Source of the DNA: Acidobacteriota bacterium
GTDB lineage: Bacteria > Actinomycetota > Acidimicrobiia > ATN3
Length of the DNA: 64,000 nt
Direction: 5' to 3'
NCBI GenBank assembly: GCA_003577105.1
Contig: QEUQ01000002.1
Coordinates: 83,047 to 147,046 of the forward strand
Below the pieces are notes generated by a model. The model was given only the letters and a program-made list of their open reading frames with translations, ran no database searches and had not been told where the DNA came from. Within the stretch, counting starts at the first letter, position 1. Each line of letters begins with the position of its first letter. This document shows positions 1 to 7,255 of this stretch, piece by piece. The position numbers and the translations under genes are program-made.

Positions 1-667
1 CATAGAGAGTCTCTTCGGCGTTGGAACCCGCGATCTTGGTTACATTCATTGAAGCGTCGCAACGAGACGCGGAACAGTCGATCTCTATGACCTGGAACTG
101 GAAATTCCCGTCTCGAACTGTGAAGGGGTAGGAGCTCGCCTTCTGATCGCGGCTAATGCTCTCAGGCGATGCTGCCTCGCGCCCTCGAATCGCAGCTGAA
201 ATAAACAGGATTCCCACAAGCAGCCCAAGTACTATTCCGATTGAACCGAGCGCGATCCCAGCCGCCGCCTTGCCCTCTCCGCCAAGACTCCCGCGAGACT
301 CCTTGATCTTGTTGCGCGCCGAGATCCCTAAAATGACGCCCCCTAGTCCAACTAGGCCCGGGAACCCACACGCGATCCACGCGACAACGCTGATGATGCC
401 AAAGACAAGGGCGCCGGTCGCTCCTGGGGCGTCGGGCTTGACAGGCGGAAATGCTCCCACCGGCGGTGGCCCGGGTTGAACCGGCGGGTAGGGCTGTGGC
501 GCGAACTGGTGTGGTTGTGCGTACCCCGGCTCGGGCTGAAAAGTGACTGGGGGGGTAACTGGTGCGGATTGCTCAAATGAAGTGTGGCACTGGAAGCACC
601 ATTTCGCTGTCGAAGGGCTTCGGTAGCCGCAGGTGCCGCACTCAATTCCGTCAGGCGTGTCCACCAT
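1..667 (-). CDS. Zinc-ribbon DUF4190-type membrane protein (3' end outside window)
   Basis: An open leftward frame starts with ATG at 667 behind a strong AGGAGG ribosome site and is still open at position 1, so the C-terminus is missing. Residues about 10-27 hold a CGTCG...CFQC zinc ribbon. A Pro/Gln-rich linker follows, then two hydrophobic segments separated by a Gly- and Lys-containing loop (ISARNKIKES), the DUF4190 arrangement. A further domain begins after the second membrane segment. The overall plan (zinc ribbon, low-complexity linker, membrane anchor, external domain) resembles the protein at 60573-61334. Function is unknown. It may be a host gene flanking the mobile element or the first gene of a leftward element operon; the window cannot decide. 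Confidence 0.75.
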   Translation of the reverse strand, partial: MVDTPDGIECGTCGYRSPSTAKWCFQCHTSFEQSAPVTPPVTFQPEPGYAQPHQFAPQPYPPVQPGPPPVGAFPPVKPDAPGATGALVFGIISVVAWIACGFPGLVGLGGVILGISARNKIKESRGSLGGEGKAAAGIALGSIGIVLGLLVGILFISAAIRGREAASPESISRDQKASSYPFTVRDGNFQFQVIEIDCSASRCDASMNVTKIAGSNAEETLY

Positions 668-904
668 CGTGTCCCCTCCTTCGCCGACGCAGCGGATCGC
701 GTAGCGTAACTAAGTTCCTCGGAGCTGTCGAGAGCCTGGTCGTCTCTCGCCTGTAAAAGCTTTGTAAATCCGTCCCTCTCACCCCACGCGCCCCCCACAT
801 TTCTCAGCGTGCGAGACAAAGCCGGCCACAGGGCAAATCCGCCGTCGATTTGGTGCTAGAAGTAGCGCTGCACGTCGTTCCGGCGAGCAAGTCCGCAGGC
901 CCTG

Positions 905-991
905 GCCTCGATCGGTGGGTGAATTGAAGTCCTCCTTCCGGATCGAGGCTGGGGTCCCGGCCACTTTGACCCCCGTTGTAGGAGGACTTCT
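905..991 (+). promoter_or_regulatory. Interleaved inverted repeats upstream of the replication operon
   Basis: Three inverted repeats occupy this leader. A 9-bp pair GCCTCGATC lies at 905-913 and 941-949. A perfect 11-bp pair GAAGTCCTCCT lies at 926-936 and 980-990. A 6-bp pair GGGGTC lies at 951-956 and 968-973. The first two interleave, so in RNA they would form a pseudoknot or compete. The 3' arm of the 11-bp pair contains AGGAGG, the ribosome site of a short ORF at 992. The arrangement could be an operator region, an iteron-like origin or a translational switch. The rest of the gene-free stretch 668-904 shows nothing I can name. Confidence 0.45.
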
Positions 992-1027
992 TTGTCGCAC
1001 GAACAGCCGGACCACACTCGAGGATGA
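992..1027 (+). CDS. Possible 11-codon leader peptide
   Basis: TTG at 992 sits six bases after an AGGAGG ribosome site and opens a frame of 11 codons (MSHEQPDHTRG) that stops at TGA 1025-1027. That stop overlaps the ATG of the replication gene at 1024, giving an ATGA junction. The downstream gene has only a poor ribosome site of its own, directly abutting its start, so translational coupling through this leader would explain its expression. No homology can be claimed at this length. It could equally be an accident of sequence. Confidence 0.3.
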   Translation: MSHEQPDHTRG

Positions 1028-1986
1028 GGATCTTCGTGCGCCTTGAAGCCCGCGCCCCCGAGCACCCGAAGGTTGTCGGGATCTCCTCGCTTGCCTGGAG
1101 CTGGTGGACCAAGGCACTCTGCTACTGCAAACGCCAGGAACTTGATGGCCTTGTTCCCCACGCCGTGGTTGCCCTCCTTCTGCCGGACCTTCACAGGTAT
1201 GAAATCGATGGCAACTCAGTCTCCGCGGACGATCTCGTCGATGAACTCATTGAAGCTGGGTTGGCGAAGCACTCTGAAGCAAAAGACGTTTTGCTTCACG
1301 ATTGGATCGATTATCAGACCTCCGCCGCCCAACTTGCTTCACTCCGGTATTCACGGAAAGAGGCAGGCAGAAAGGGCGGAATCGCTTCAGGCAAGGCAAG
1401 GCGGAAGCAAACCACGAAGCATTTGCTTCACGACCAGAAGGCGTCTGGCAAGTCAGCGCAATCGCGTCGCCAAGACGCAGCCGATCGCCTCGAGGCGGAC
1501 TTCAACGAGGTCTGGGCGACATATCCCCGCAAGACTGGCCGACTAGCTGCACTAAAGGCGTACAAGGCTCGGCGGCGCGAGAAGATCCCCGCTGAGGATC
1601 TTGCAATCGCAACGGCCAACTATGCCAAATTGCGATCTGGCGAAGACCCCCAGTTCACCAAGCACGGAGCCACGTTCTTCGGGCCATCAGCTCCCTGGCG
1701 TGACTATCTCCCGGGCGGAGCGGGGCTGATTGAGGCAAACCAATCACGGATCGCCGACAACGACCATGTGAGCGAGGCGTCTCAGGCCTGGAGAGCCTAC
1801 AAGCGCTTCATTGCGGATCAGAGCGTCTACGAGTGCTGCGATTTCCCTGACGACCGCATGAAATTCGCAGCGTATGAGACCTACGGGAATTGGCGAGAGA
1901 TGTGCGAATGCGCTGGTCGGGAGCGGAACGAAGACAAGGCCGTCTTCATCAAGGCCTGGAATGAATTCGAGGACGCCGATGCCTGA
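1024..1986 (+). CDS. Phage replisome-organizer-like protein
   Basis: A 320-aa protein with the layout of phage replication initiators: an N-terminal winged-helix-like region (roughly residues 1-100), a basic Gly/Lys-rich linker (RKEAGRKGGIASGKARRK near residue 117), and a C-terminal segment with YPRKTGRLAALKAYKARR near residue 175. The last is typical of phage proteins that sit before a helicase or helicase loader. It overlaps dnaB by eight bases, supporting a replication role. The proposed function is to bind the element's origin and recruit DnaB; this is inferred from context and family style, not from a catalytic motif. Confidence 0.6.
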   Translation: MRIFVRLEARAPEHPKVVGISSLAWSWWTKALCYCKRQELDGLVPHAVVALLLPDLHRYEIDGNSVSADDLVDELIEAGLAKHSEAKDVLLHDWIDYQTSAAQLASLRYSRKEAGRKGGIASGKARRKQTTKHLLHDQKASGKSAQSRRQDAADRLEADFNEVWATYPRKTGRLAALKAYKARRREKIPAEDLAIATANYAKLRSGEDPQFTKHGATFFGPSAPWRDYLPGGAGLIEANQSRIADNDHVSEASQAWRAYKRFIADQSVYECCDFPDDRMKFAAYETYGNWREMCECAGRERNEDKAVFIKAWNEFEDADA

Positions 1987-3361
1987 AGCCCCTCCCCATC
2001 TCGCCGTAGTCAGCAACGACGCCTCAGCCCCTCCCCACTCGGTCGAGGCCGAAGTTGCGGTGCTCGGCGCGCTCCTGCTTGACGAAAAGGCCCGTAGGGA
2101 AGTCATTGCCTCTGGCCTGGTCGCTGATGACTTCTTCGTGCCCAAGCATCGAGAAATCTTCGAGGCAATTCTCGCCTTGGATCGAAGCAGTATGCCCGTG
2201 GACTTAGTCACTGTGTCCGAACAGCTTCGCCGCCAGGGCGAACTGGCACGCATCGGCGGCCCGGCGCAGCTGATGGCAATACTCGATGCGACGCCGACGA
2301 CTGCGAATGCCGGCCGTTACCTGGCAATCGTCAAAGATCATGCAACGCGCCGCAAATTGCTCCTCGTGGCCGGCGAAGTTCAGCGAATGACCAAAGAGGG
2401 CGTCACATCAGCGGCAATTCTCGACGAGCTCGAAGGCGCCACCGATCAGCTGCGCTCTGAGCGCGGAGGCACGAAGTCGTCGCGACTGGCCTGTGAGCTC
2501 ATCGCCGAAGTCCACGACCGCTGCGAGCGCGGCGAGGAGGTTACCGCCGTTCCCACGGGACTCTCAGCACTGGACTCGAAGATCCGAGGCTTCACAGCTG
2601 GAGCGCTCTCGATCGTGGCCGGGCGACCCGGTATGGGAAAGACAGTCTTTGCACTCACGGCCGCGCTCAACGCAGCTGAGCACGCACCGGTGATGTTCTT
2701 CTCAATCGAACTCCAAGCCCGTGAGATTGCCGACCGCCTCGCTGCATCGATTGCCGAGGTCGACTTGCGAGCAATTTTGGACGGTCGGCTTTCGGACGAA
2801 GACTGGCAGCGCCAGATGAGTGCACTCGCCCGCCACGAGACAGCCATGTCAAACCTGACGGTAGTCGCTGGCCAGAAGTCAGTCAGTCAGATCATCTCGG
2901 CAGTCAAGGCCGAGATTGCCGATGGGCGAGCCCCCGCGCTGATTGTCGTTGACCACATCGGACTCGTCGTCCCGCGGGACCGGCGGGCGAATCGGTGGGA
3001 GGAGGCTTCTCAGACCAGCCGGGATCTCAAATACTTCGCAGCCGAATCAGGTGCGGCAGTGGTTGCGCTCTGCCAGATCAACCGGGAGCTCGAGAACACG
3101 AAGTCTCGGAGGCCGACGATTGCCAATCTGCGTGAATCCGGATCGCATGAGCAGGACGCTGATCTGATTCTGCTGCTCTATCGCAAGGCCTACTACGAGT
3201 CTGACGCGGACCCCACCGAGGCCGAGGTGATCATCGGGAAATCCCGCTCGGGGACCACAGGCAAGGTCAATCTCGGCTTCGCCGGCCGCTACGCCAAGTT
3301 CACGGATCCGCCTCAGAGAAGTTTTGGATGGATGAGCAAGGAGAGCTTTAGAAATGCCTAA
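1979..3361 (+). CDS. dnaB: Replicative DNA helicase, DnaB family
   Basis: A 460-aa hexameric 5'-3' helicase with the DnaB N-terminal domain (PHSVEAEVAVLGALLLDE near residue 20) and a RecA-type core. The Walker A GRPGMGKT is near residue 215, a Walker B-like LIVVDHIGLV near 322, and the SGSHEQDADLILLLYR stretch near 382 is characteristic of DnaB. Length is normal for the family. The frame is open upstream to 1874, but ATG 1979 matches family N-termini and overlaps the previous stop. As an element-borne copy it likely serves autonomous replication; the host copy is elsewhere. Confidence 0.9.
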   Translation: MPEAPPHLAVVSNDASAPPHSVEAEVAVLGALLLDEKARREVIASGLVADDFFVPKHREIFEAILALDRSSMPVDLVTVSEQLRRQGELARIGGPAQLMAILDATPTTANAGRYLAIVKDHATRRKLLLVAGEVQRMTKEGVTSAAILDELEGATDQLRSERGGTKSSRLACELIAEVHDRCERGEEVTAVPTGLSALDSKIRGFTAGALSIVAGRPGMGKTVFALTAALNAAEHAPVMFFSIELQAREIADRLAASIAEVDLRAILDGRLSDEDWQRQMSALARHETAMSNLTVVAGQKSVSQIISAVKAEIADGRAPALIVVDHIGLVVPRDRRANRWEEASQTSRDLKYFAAESGAAVVALCQINRELENTKSRRPTIANLRESGSHEQDADLILLLYRKAYYESDADPTEAEVIIGKSRSGTTGKVNLGFAGRYAKFTDPPQRSFGWMSKESFRNA

Positions 3362-3770
3362 AAGCGGGTTGGTCCAAGGCGAGCTACCGGAGCGGGAAAG
3401 AACGCGGCTCTCTAAGGTCTCGGCGGCCTCTGTAAGCGAATCTGGGGGCCGGTCGAGGCTGTGTAAGCGCTGCGGCGAAGTCAAGTCTGTGGAGAACTTT
3501 CGCGCCAAGCACCTCACGTGTTCTGACTGTGTCGCCAAGTCGAGGCGAGAGAAATCCCAGGTGATTCCGGCTGAGCTAGTGAAGAAGTCAGCGACCTTGG
3601 CGGAGATCATCGAGGCCTATGCCGACGAGCTCTGGGCTGTGAGCCAGGAGATGTTGGACCTGAAGGCCAATGACACGAGAGCAGAGCGAGTGGGATACAT
3701 CAGCCATCGCTTACGAGACATCACGAAGGGGAGTGGATTTGCAGAGCTTGCCAAATTGCAGCGCGGGTAG
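3354..3770 (+). CDS. Small phage-type zinc-ribbon protein
   Basis: A 138-aa protein whose ATG overlaps the dnaB stop by eight bases. Residues about 37-60 carry CKRCGE and CSDC, two knuckles of a zinc ribbon, followed by a basic stretch KSRREK and a helical C-terminal half. This type of short zinc protein is common in actinophage early operons, but I do not recognise a specific family. It is the last gene of the replication block before a 430-base non-coding gap. Confidence 0.65.
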   Translation: MPKSGLVQGELPERERTRLSKVSAASVSESGGRSRLCKRCGEVKSVENFRAKHLTCSDCVAKSRREKSQVIPAELVKKSATLAEIIEAYADELWAVSQEMLDLKANDTRAERVGYISHRLRDITKGSGFAELAKLQRG

Positions 3771-3774
3771 CCCT

Positions 3775-3833
3775 CACGTGTGCGTATGCGCGCGCGCGCG
3801 AGTGTCGAAGTTTGAAAATTCGCCGCGCGCGCG
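3775..3833. repeat. Two alternating CG tracts flanking an AT-rich core
   Basis: Positions 3775-3800 alternate pyrimidine and purine without a break and finish in a run of CG dinucleotides. Positions 3824-3833 are again (CG)5. The 23 bases between are AT-rich for this genome. The two CG blocks can pair as a hairpin arm, and alternating CG is the classic Z-DNA-prone composition. Confidence 0.6.
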
Positions 3834-4117
3834 TTCTCGCTTGCGAAGTCGGTGGAGCGTCGGCCTGCGCTTGGCGTCCCGCTGGTGCCGCTGTGGGCCT
3901 GCGAGGTGGAGCCGATGTGGTGATGCCCGGGATTCGCTGACCTCACGCTGGTTGTCCTGGGCGCTGCCGCGAGGCTCTGCTAGGGGCTCGGTCCTGCTTG
4001 GCGCTGCGGCGAGCCTGATTCTACTGAACTGTCAAGCACCCACTCGTTGTGCTGGTGGGAGGCGGTTTTGGTTGAGAAGGTGCTGGGTAGGTGTGGTGTG
4101 GTTGGGACGGTGGTTAA

Positions 4118-4143
4118 GGGGTGGGGGTTGGGTTGACCTGGGG
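4118..4143 (+). repeat. G-quadruplex motif
   Basis: Four runs of at least three G occur within 26 bases (runs at 4118-4121, 4123-4127, 4130-4132 and 4140-4143) with loops of 1, 2 and 7 bases. This fits the canonical G3+N1-7 pattern on the plus strand. It lies about 60 bases upstream of the small-terminase-like gene. Confidence 0.55.
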
Positions 4144-4202
4144 ATGAAGCGCGCTTGTGCGAACTCCCTTGACCAAGTTCTCTAACACGGGGAGGACTTG
4201 AC

Positions 4203-4808
4203 GTGGCGCAGTGCACGGCGACTTCGAAACGAACTGGGAATCGTTGCCGGGATCATGCCATGCGTGGTCTGACTGTTTGCTGGAAACACGGCGGCGCGTC
4301 GCCGGCTTCACTTGCCAAGCGGCAACGTTTTCTCGACGAGCAGGCCGCAAGCAAGGCGGTCAAGGCTTACGGGGGGCGACGAGATATTGACCCCGCCGAG
4401 GCCCTTCTCGAAGAGGTGCATCGGACCGCCGGGCACGTCTCATGGCTCGAACATCAAATTGCAGTCGGGTCGGCTGCGCTGACCGAAGTCACGCCCGGCG
4501 GCACCAAGACATCGGTCTGGGTCGAGCTCTACAACACCGAGCGAAATCGCCTGATCGCCGTGACCAAGGCCGCCCTCGATGCCGGGATCGCTGAGCGTCA
4601 GGTCCAGCTTGCTGAAGCTCAGGGGCTCATGCTCGCCTCGGTCATTCGCGCGATTCTCGACGACCTCGAGCTCTCGGCGATTCAGCGGGATAAGGCCCCG
4701 GATGTCATCCGCCAACACCTTCTCGCCGCGTCTGCTGTGAGGACTTCCGCTGACAAATCCGCTGACATTGCACCACCGGCGACCATCGTGGCAAGCTTTG
4801 ATGAGTAG
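4203..4808 (+). CDS. Phage small-terminase-like zinc protein
   Basis: A 201-aa protein with a GTG start behind GGGGAGGA. The N-terminus has CTATSKRTGNRC, then VCWKHGGASP, a Cys/His arrangement with the HGG signature found in actinophage proteins annotated as terminase small subunits. Helical segments follow with DPAEALLEEVHRTAGHVSWL near residue 60 and a conserved-looking IAERQVQLAEAQG near 128. Proteins of this type sit just upstream of the large terminase in actinophages, but no large terminase follows here. The assignment rests on family resemblance from memory; an alternative is a general phage DNA-binding protein. Confidence 0.55.
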   Translation: MAQCTATSKRTGNRCRDHAMRGLTVCWKHGGASPASLAKRQRFLDEQAASKAVKAYGGRRDIDPAEALLEEVHRTAGHVSWLEHQIAVGSAALTEVTPGGTKTSVWVELYNTERNRLIAVTKAALDAGIAERQVQLAEAQGLMLASVIRAILDDLELSAIQRDKAPDVIRQHLLAASAVRTSADKSADIAPPATIVASFDE

Positions 4809-5085
4809 CGTGACCTGCGTCTATCTGACTTCCCGCATCCGCTCCGTAGCTTCCCCACCTAGAAAGCGGCCTTGTGAAATAGGCTGGGAGGGAATCGCCA
4901 CGGCGCGCTACGAGTTTCTCAATGGCTGTGTCCGGGTGGAGCTCTCTGCTGCCGGCAAAGATGGAGAGCCGAAAAGCCACGTCTTTGACAGCCAGCAACT
5001 CGAACTCGTACCCGCCGCTAAGTCTGTGAAGGTCGAACGCAAGAAGACTGGGGGACCCCCGGTCGCCACTCCGATCCCACGATGA
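4801..5085 (+). CDS. Conserved-looking small phage protein
   Basis: A 94-aa frame from ATG 4801, overlapping the preceding stop by eight bases. The recognisable part begins with IGWEGIATARYEFLNGCVRV near residue 30 and continues with DSQQLELV, a pattern seen in small proteins of many phage genomes. Function is unknown. The N-terminal 28 residues look less protein-like, so the true start could be further in. Confidence 0.55.
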   Translation: MSSVTCVYLTSRIRSVASPPRKRPCEIGWEGIATARYEFLNGCVRVELSAAGKDGEPKSHVFDSQQLELVPAAKSVKVERKKTGGPPVATPIPR

Positions 5086-5168
5086 CCGGTCAAGCGACGG
5101 TCTCGGATAGGCCGACTCCAGCGGTTCAGGTTGAGGATCTCAAATCAGCAGCGAGCCAAGTGCCATGA
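5082..5168 (+). CDS. 28-aa ORF in an overlapping gene chain
   Basis: ATG 5082 overlaps the previous stop (ATGA), and its own TGA at 5166-5168 overlaps the next ATG at 5165 (ATGA). The 28-codon product is MTGQATVSDRPTPAVQVEDL followed by KSAASQVP. Exact ATGA junctions on both sides argue for a translated link in the operon. It is too short for any functional statement. Confidence 0.4.
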   Translation: MTGQATVSDRPTPAVQVEDLKSAASQVP

Positions 5169-5632
5169 ATCGCCCTAGGCAACCAGGAGAAGTGCCGCCC
5201 AAGTCCCCGTGTTGCGGCGTCTACATGGCTGACTTTGGAACGGTAGATGGCGTGCTCTGTGAGTTCTCAATTCTCGATCACTGTCCGAAGTGCGGCGGCT
5301 TGGCGACGAAGGATTCCCCCACTCTCTGGGAATCCCGTGATCTCCCCATGCTGCGCAGGGTATTGGAGGCATCTCGCGCTGGTCGAGAACTTGAGGATTT
5401 GACAACCGATGAGCTCCACAGTCTTGCGTGCCTCGAAATGGCGGGCCTCATCGACTTCACACGAGTCACCTTGTACGCAGACGACGGGCTCATTCCAGCG
5501 ATTAAGCAAGTCGCAGGAATCACTCTCAAGGGCCTTCGCACCCTTGGAGAGTGGGCCAGTGATCCCCCACCCTGGCAGCCCACCAGTTACAACCCTGCCA
5601 AGTGCGAAGCAAGGGAACGGAGGTCCTCATGA
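5165..5632 (+). CDS. Zinc-ribbon protein of unknown function
   Basis: A 155-aa protein with CC near residues 16-17 and CPKCGG near residue 40, which could form one zinc ribbon. The rest is mostly helical with an acidic middle (LEDLTTDELHSLACLEMAGL). It is part of the ATGA-coupled small-gene chain of the element. I do not recognise a family. Confidence 0.6.
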   Translation: MNRPRQPGEVPPKSPCCGVYMADFGTVDGVLCEFSILDHCPKCGGLATKDSPTLWESRDLPMLRRVLEASRAGRELEDLTTDELHSLACLEMAGLIDFTRVTLYADDGLIPAIKQVAGITLKGLRTLGEWASDPPPWQPTSYNPAKCEARERRSS

Positions 5633-5895
5633 CTGCTAATCGGCTCCACCCGGAAGGAGCGCCCGGCGACAGCGAACGGTGGATGCGCACACTCCTCGGT
5701 GATTCGCGCTACGAGCAGGCAATTGAGCGGGAGCAGGAGGACCGGGAGTGGGTGCGCAAGTCCCGAGAGCTTGTCATTGAGCGCCAGACGGTGATGATAG
5801 TCATCTTCCAGTTGCTCGCTGGCATCCTCCTTGTGCTCTTCCTGCTAGGCATCGTGATGGTTCCGACCGTCATAGCCTGGTTGTGGAATCTGTGA
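5629..5895 (+). CDS. Single-pass small membrane protein
   Basis: An 88-aa product from ATG 5629, which overlaps the previous TGA. A charged, probably coiled N-terminal half (YEQAIEREQEDREWVRKSRE) precedes one long hydrophobic segment from about residue 56 to 86. Single-TM proteins with a charged helix appear in phages as holin- or superinfection-related proteins, but nothing specific supports that here. Confidence 0.55.
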   Translation: MTANRLHPEGAPGDSERWMRTLLGDSRYEQAIEREQEDREWVRKSRELVIERQTVMIVIFQLLAGILLVLFLLGIVMVPTVIAWLWNL

Positions 5896-5929
5896 CCGTC
5901 TACCTGACCGTTAGGGAGGGAGTCCAACG

Positions 5930-6160
5930 ATGACCAACACCCTCGACGCCTGTCGACGGTGTGCTTTCACCGAAGACGAGGAGGCAGTGCACCGCATTCA
6001 AGGCGTGTTGGCGGTGCGGGTCCTTGCAGGGCCGACCCAGTCAACTACCCGATCAAGTCCGGAGACACGCGATGAGCGCCTGGCTAGTCCGCTTCGACGA
6101 CCTTCTGTATCCGGTAGTGGCGGAAACTCGCGGCAAGGCCAAGATGGCGTTTGTGCGTGA
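5930..6160 (+). CDS. Uncertain small ORF, reading frame ambiguous
   Basis: ATG 5930 follows a fair ribosome site (gggaggga). The first 25 codons read MTNTLDACRRCAFTEDEEAV and look plausible, but the frame then runs through Arg/Ser-rich sequence over the start of the next gene. In another frame a protein-like tail CRADPVNYPIKSGDTR ends exactly in an ATGA overlap with the gene at 6072. The pattern suggests one short gene whose frame is broken between about 6000 and 6030, or a sequencing error. Treat the coordinates as approximate. Confidence 0.25.
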   Translation: MTNTLDACRRCAFTEDEEAVHRIQGVLAVRVLAGPTQSTTRSSPETRDERLASPLRRPSVSGSGGNSRQGQDGVCA

Positions 6161-6515
6161 ATACCTGGGCGCGGTCTGGCCTGATGAGTTCTTGGCGCTC
6201 GGGGCGATTCGTGACAGGTGCAAGCACGGGGTTGTCGGCGTTGAACATGAACCCTGGTATCGCTGTCCCGAGCTGTGCGTAAGGTTCACGTTCATTCATG
6301 AGGAGCAAACGATCGGCGGCATGCCTGACGAGTTCGGCCAGCGCCTGATCTGCCGTGAGTGCGGTGGCACGGGCGACGCAAGTGAGCCCGAGTGGGAAGG
6401 CGCAATCGAGCCGGGAGGCTGCCCGCAATGTCTCGGGAGCGGGGACGCCACGGGTGAGATCCGTCTAGAACCGACCATCTTCAAGGGATTCGAGGTGTTG
6501 CGCGATGACAGCTAA
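6072..6515 (+). CDS. Phage-type protein with CxxCxGxG zinc ribbon
   Basis: A 147-aa protein starting at ATG 6072 (MSAWLVRFDDLLYPVVAETR), an N-terminus typical of small phage proteins that begin with a beta-strand unit. The C-terminal half carries CRECGGTGD and CPQCLGSGD, a DnaJ-like pair of zinc knuckles. The frame is open further upstream, but this ATG has the family-like start. Function is unknown. Confidence 0.6.
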   Translation: MSAWLVRFDDLLYPVVAETRGKAKMAFVREYLGAVWPDEFLALGAIRDRCKHGVVGVEHEPWYRCPELCVRFTFIHEEQTIGGMPDEFGQRLICRECGGTGDASEPEWEGAIEPGGCPQCLGSGDATGEIRLEPTIFKGFEVLRDDS

Positions 6516-6708
6516 GCGCACCGGTGCCTGCGCCAACGGCCACGATCTCGACGCGTTCAATGCGCAGTTCTGGTCTGAGTCACGACACACCTGGAAATGT
6601 CGTCATTGTGCCAATGAGTCAGAGCGGCGCAGACGAGCACGGCGCAAAGCCGAGGCGGTGCCGGTTCCCAAGCCCGCACCTGATGGCCAGGGAGAGCTCC
6701 TCGTATGA
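6505..6708 (+). CDS. Small Cys/His phage zinc protein
   Basis: A 67-aa protein overlapping the previous gene by 11 bases. It has CANGHDL near residue 9 and CRHCANESERRRRARRKAE near residue 32, a zinc knuckle followed by a strongly basic helix, suggesting nucleic-acid binding. Similar short proteins occur in actinophage genomes near HNH genes; there is no HNH catalytic motif here. Confidence 0.6.
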   Translation: MTAKRTGACANGHDLDAFNAQFWSESRHTWKCRHCANESERRRRARRKAEAVPVPKPAPDGQGELLV

Positions 6709-7057
6709 CTATGCATGAAATCCCAGGACGCGTGCCCATCAAGACCTGGATTGAACCAGACAAGATCGAGGAACAGGCGCTCAATCAACTGAAGAACACC
6801 GCAGAAGTTCCCCACGTTTGGCCTCATCTCGCAGTCATGCCTGACGTGCACTATGGGCTTGGGGCCACCATCGGCTCGGTCGTGCCAATGCGTGACGCTA
6901 TCTGCCCGGCTGCTGTCGGTGTCGATATCGGTTGCGGCATGGCAGCGATCAAGACCAATCTCGGAGCAAAGGATCTCCCCGACGATCTTTCGGCCCTCCG
7001 ATCAGACATCGAAGCAGCAATCCCTGTGGGCTTCTCTGACCATAAGGAACCCGTCGG
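6705..7057 (+). pseudogene. rtcB: Truncated RtcB-type RNA ligase (N-terminal quarter)
   Basis: The first 117 residues match the RtcB 3'-phosphate RNA ligase family. They include MPDVHYGLGATIGSVVP and AAVGVDIGCGM, whose Asp and Cys are metal ligands. After about GFSDHKEP the reading frame (open to 7436) no longer resembles RtcB, and everything containing the remaining metal-binding histidines and the guanylylated histidine is absent. A working family member is about 400-480 residues. The gene is ATGA-coupled to the zinc protein before it. It is almost certainly inactive as a ligase, unless a short N-terminal product has another role. Confidence 0.75.
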
Positions 7058-7255
7058 AGGGTATTGGGCCTCATCCGCATTTGCGAAGACCCCTTTGACG
7101 AGTCATGTCAGCAAATCGGGTTGTCGACCAGCCGCATCGAAGACATCGTGCAGGCAATCGAATGGACACTGTCGCACTCCACGGCCGCCTCCAGCTCGAT
7201 GTATCTGGGTGACCGACCCCATCCTCTGCTTGAGCCTCGCAACGAGAGTAGATGA
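7058..7255. other. Junction of unrelated fragments between rtcB and glycosyltransferase
   Basis: Neither flanking gene keeps its family pattern here. The plus strand has a protein-like stretch from 7064 (ICEDPFDESCQQIG, then RIEDIVQAIEWTLSH) reminiscent of a ParE/RelE-type toxin, but with no proper start and no antitoxin. The block looks like a remnant joining two 3'-truncated convergent genes, by deletion or by misassembly. Confidence 0.4.

Larger units (their letters stand above)
3771..4202. other. Non-coding gap with unusual sequence, candidate origin or packaging region
   Basis: This 432-base stretch contains no credible gene. It starts with a 26-base alternating pyrimidine-purine tract (3775-3800) and a second CG tract at 3824-3833 on either side of an AT-rich core (gaagtttgaaaattc). 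It ends with a G-rich strand and a ribosome site (ggggagga) for the next gene. It lies between the replication genes and a small-terminase-like gene, where phages place origins or pac/cos sites. That role is inference. Confidence 0.4.

Noticed and set aside
156..479. A 107-codon rightward frame at the left edge
   Set aside because: It is antisense to the well-supported zinc-ribbon DUF4190 gene and is Pro/Ser/Thr-rich low complexity.
670..1020. Left attachment site of the element
   Set aside because: No copy of the tRNA-Val 3' half could be found here, so I do not place an att site.
3670..4185. A 171-codon rightward frame across the gap after the zinc-ribbon gene
   Set aside because: It starts inside another gene in a different frame, is rich in Arg, Trp and Cys without pattern, and passes through CG and G-rich tracts; it reads as non-coding sequence.
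7064..7255. A ParE/RelE-like toxin fragment
   Set aside because: The resemblance is faint, there is no proper start or antitoxin partner, and the stretch lies in a junction of truncated genes.
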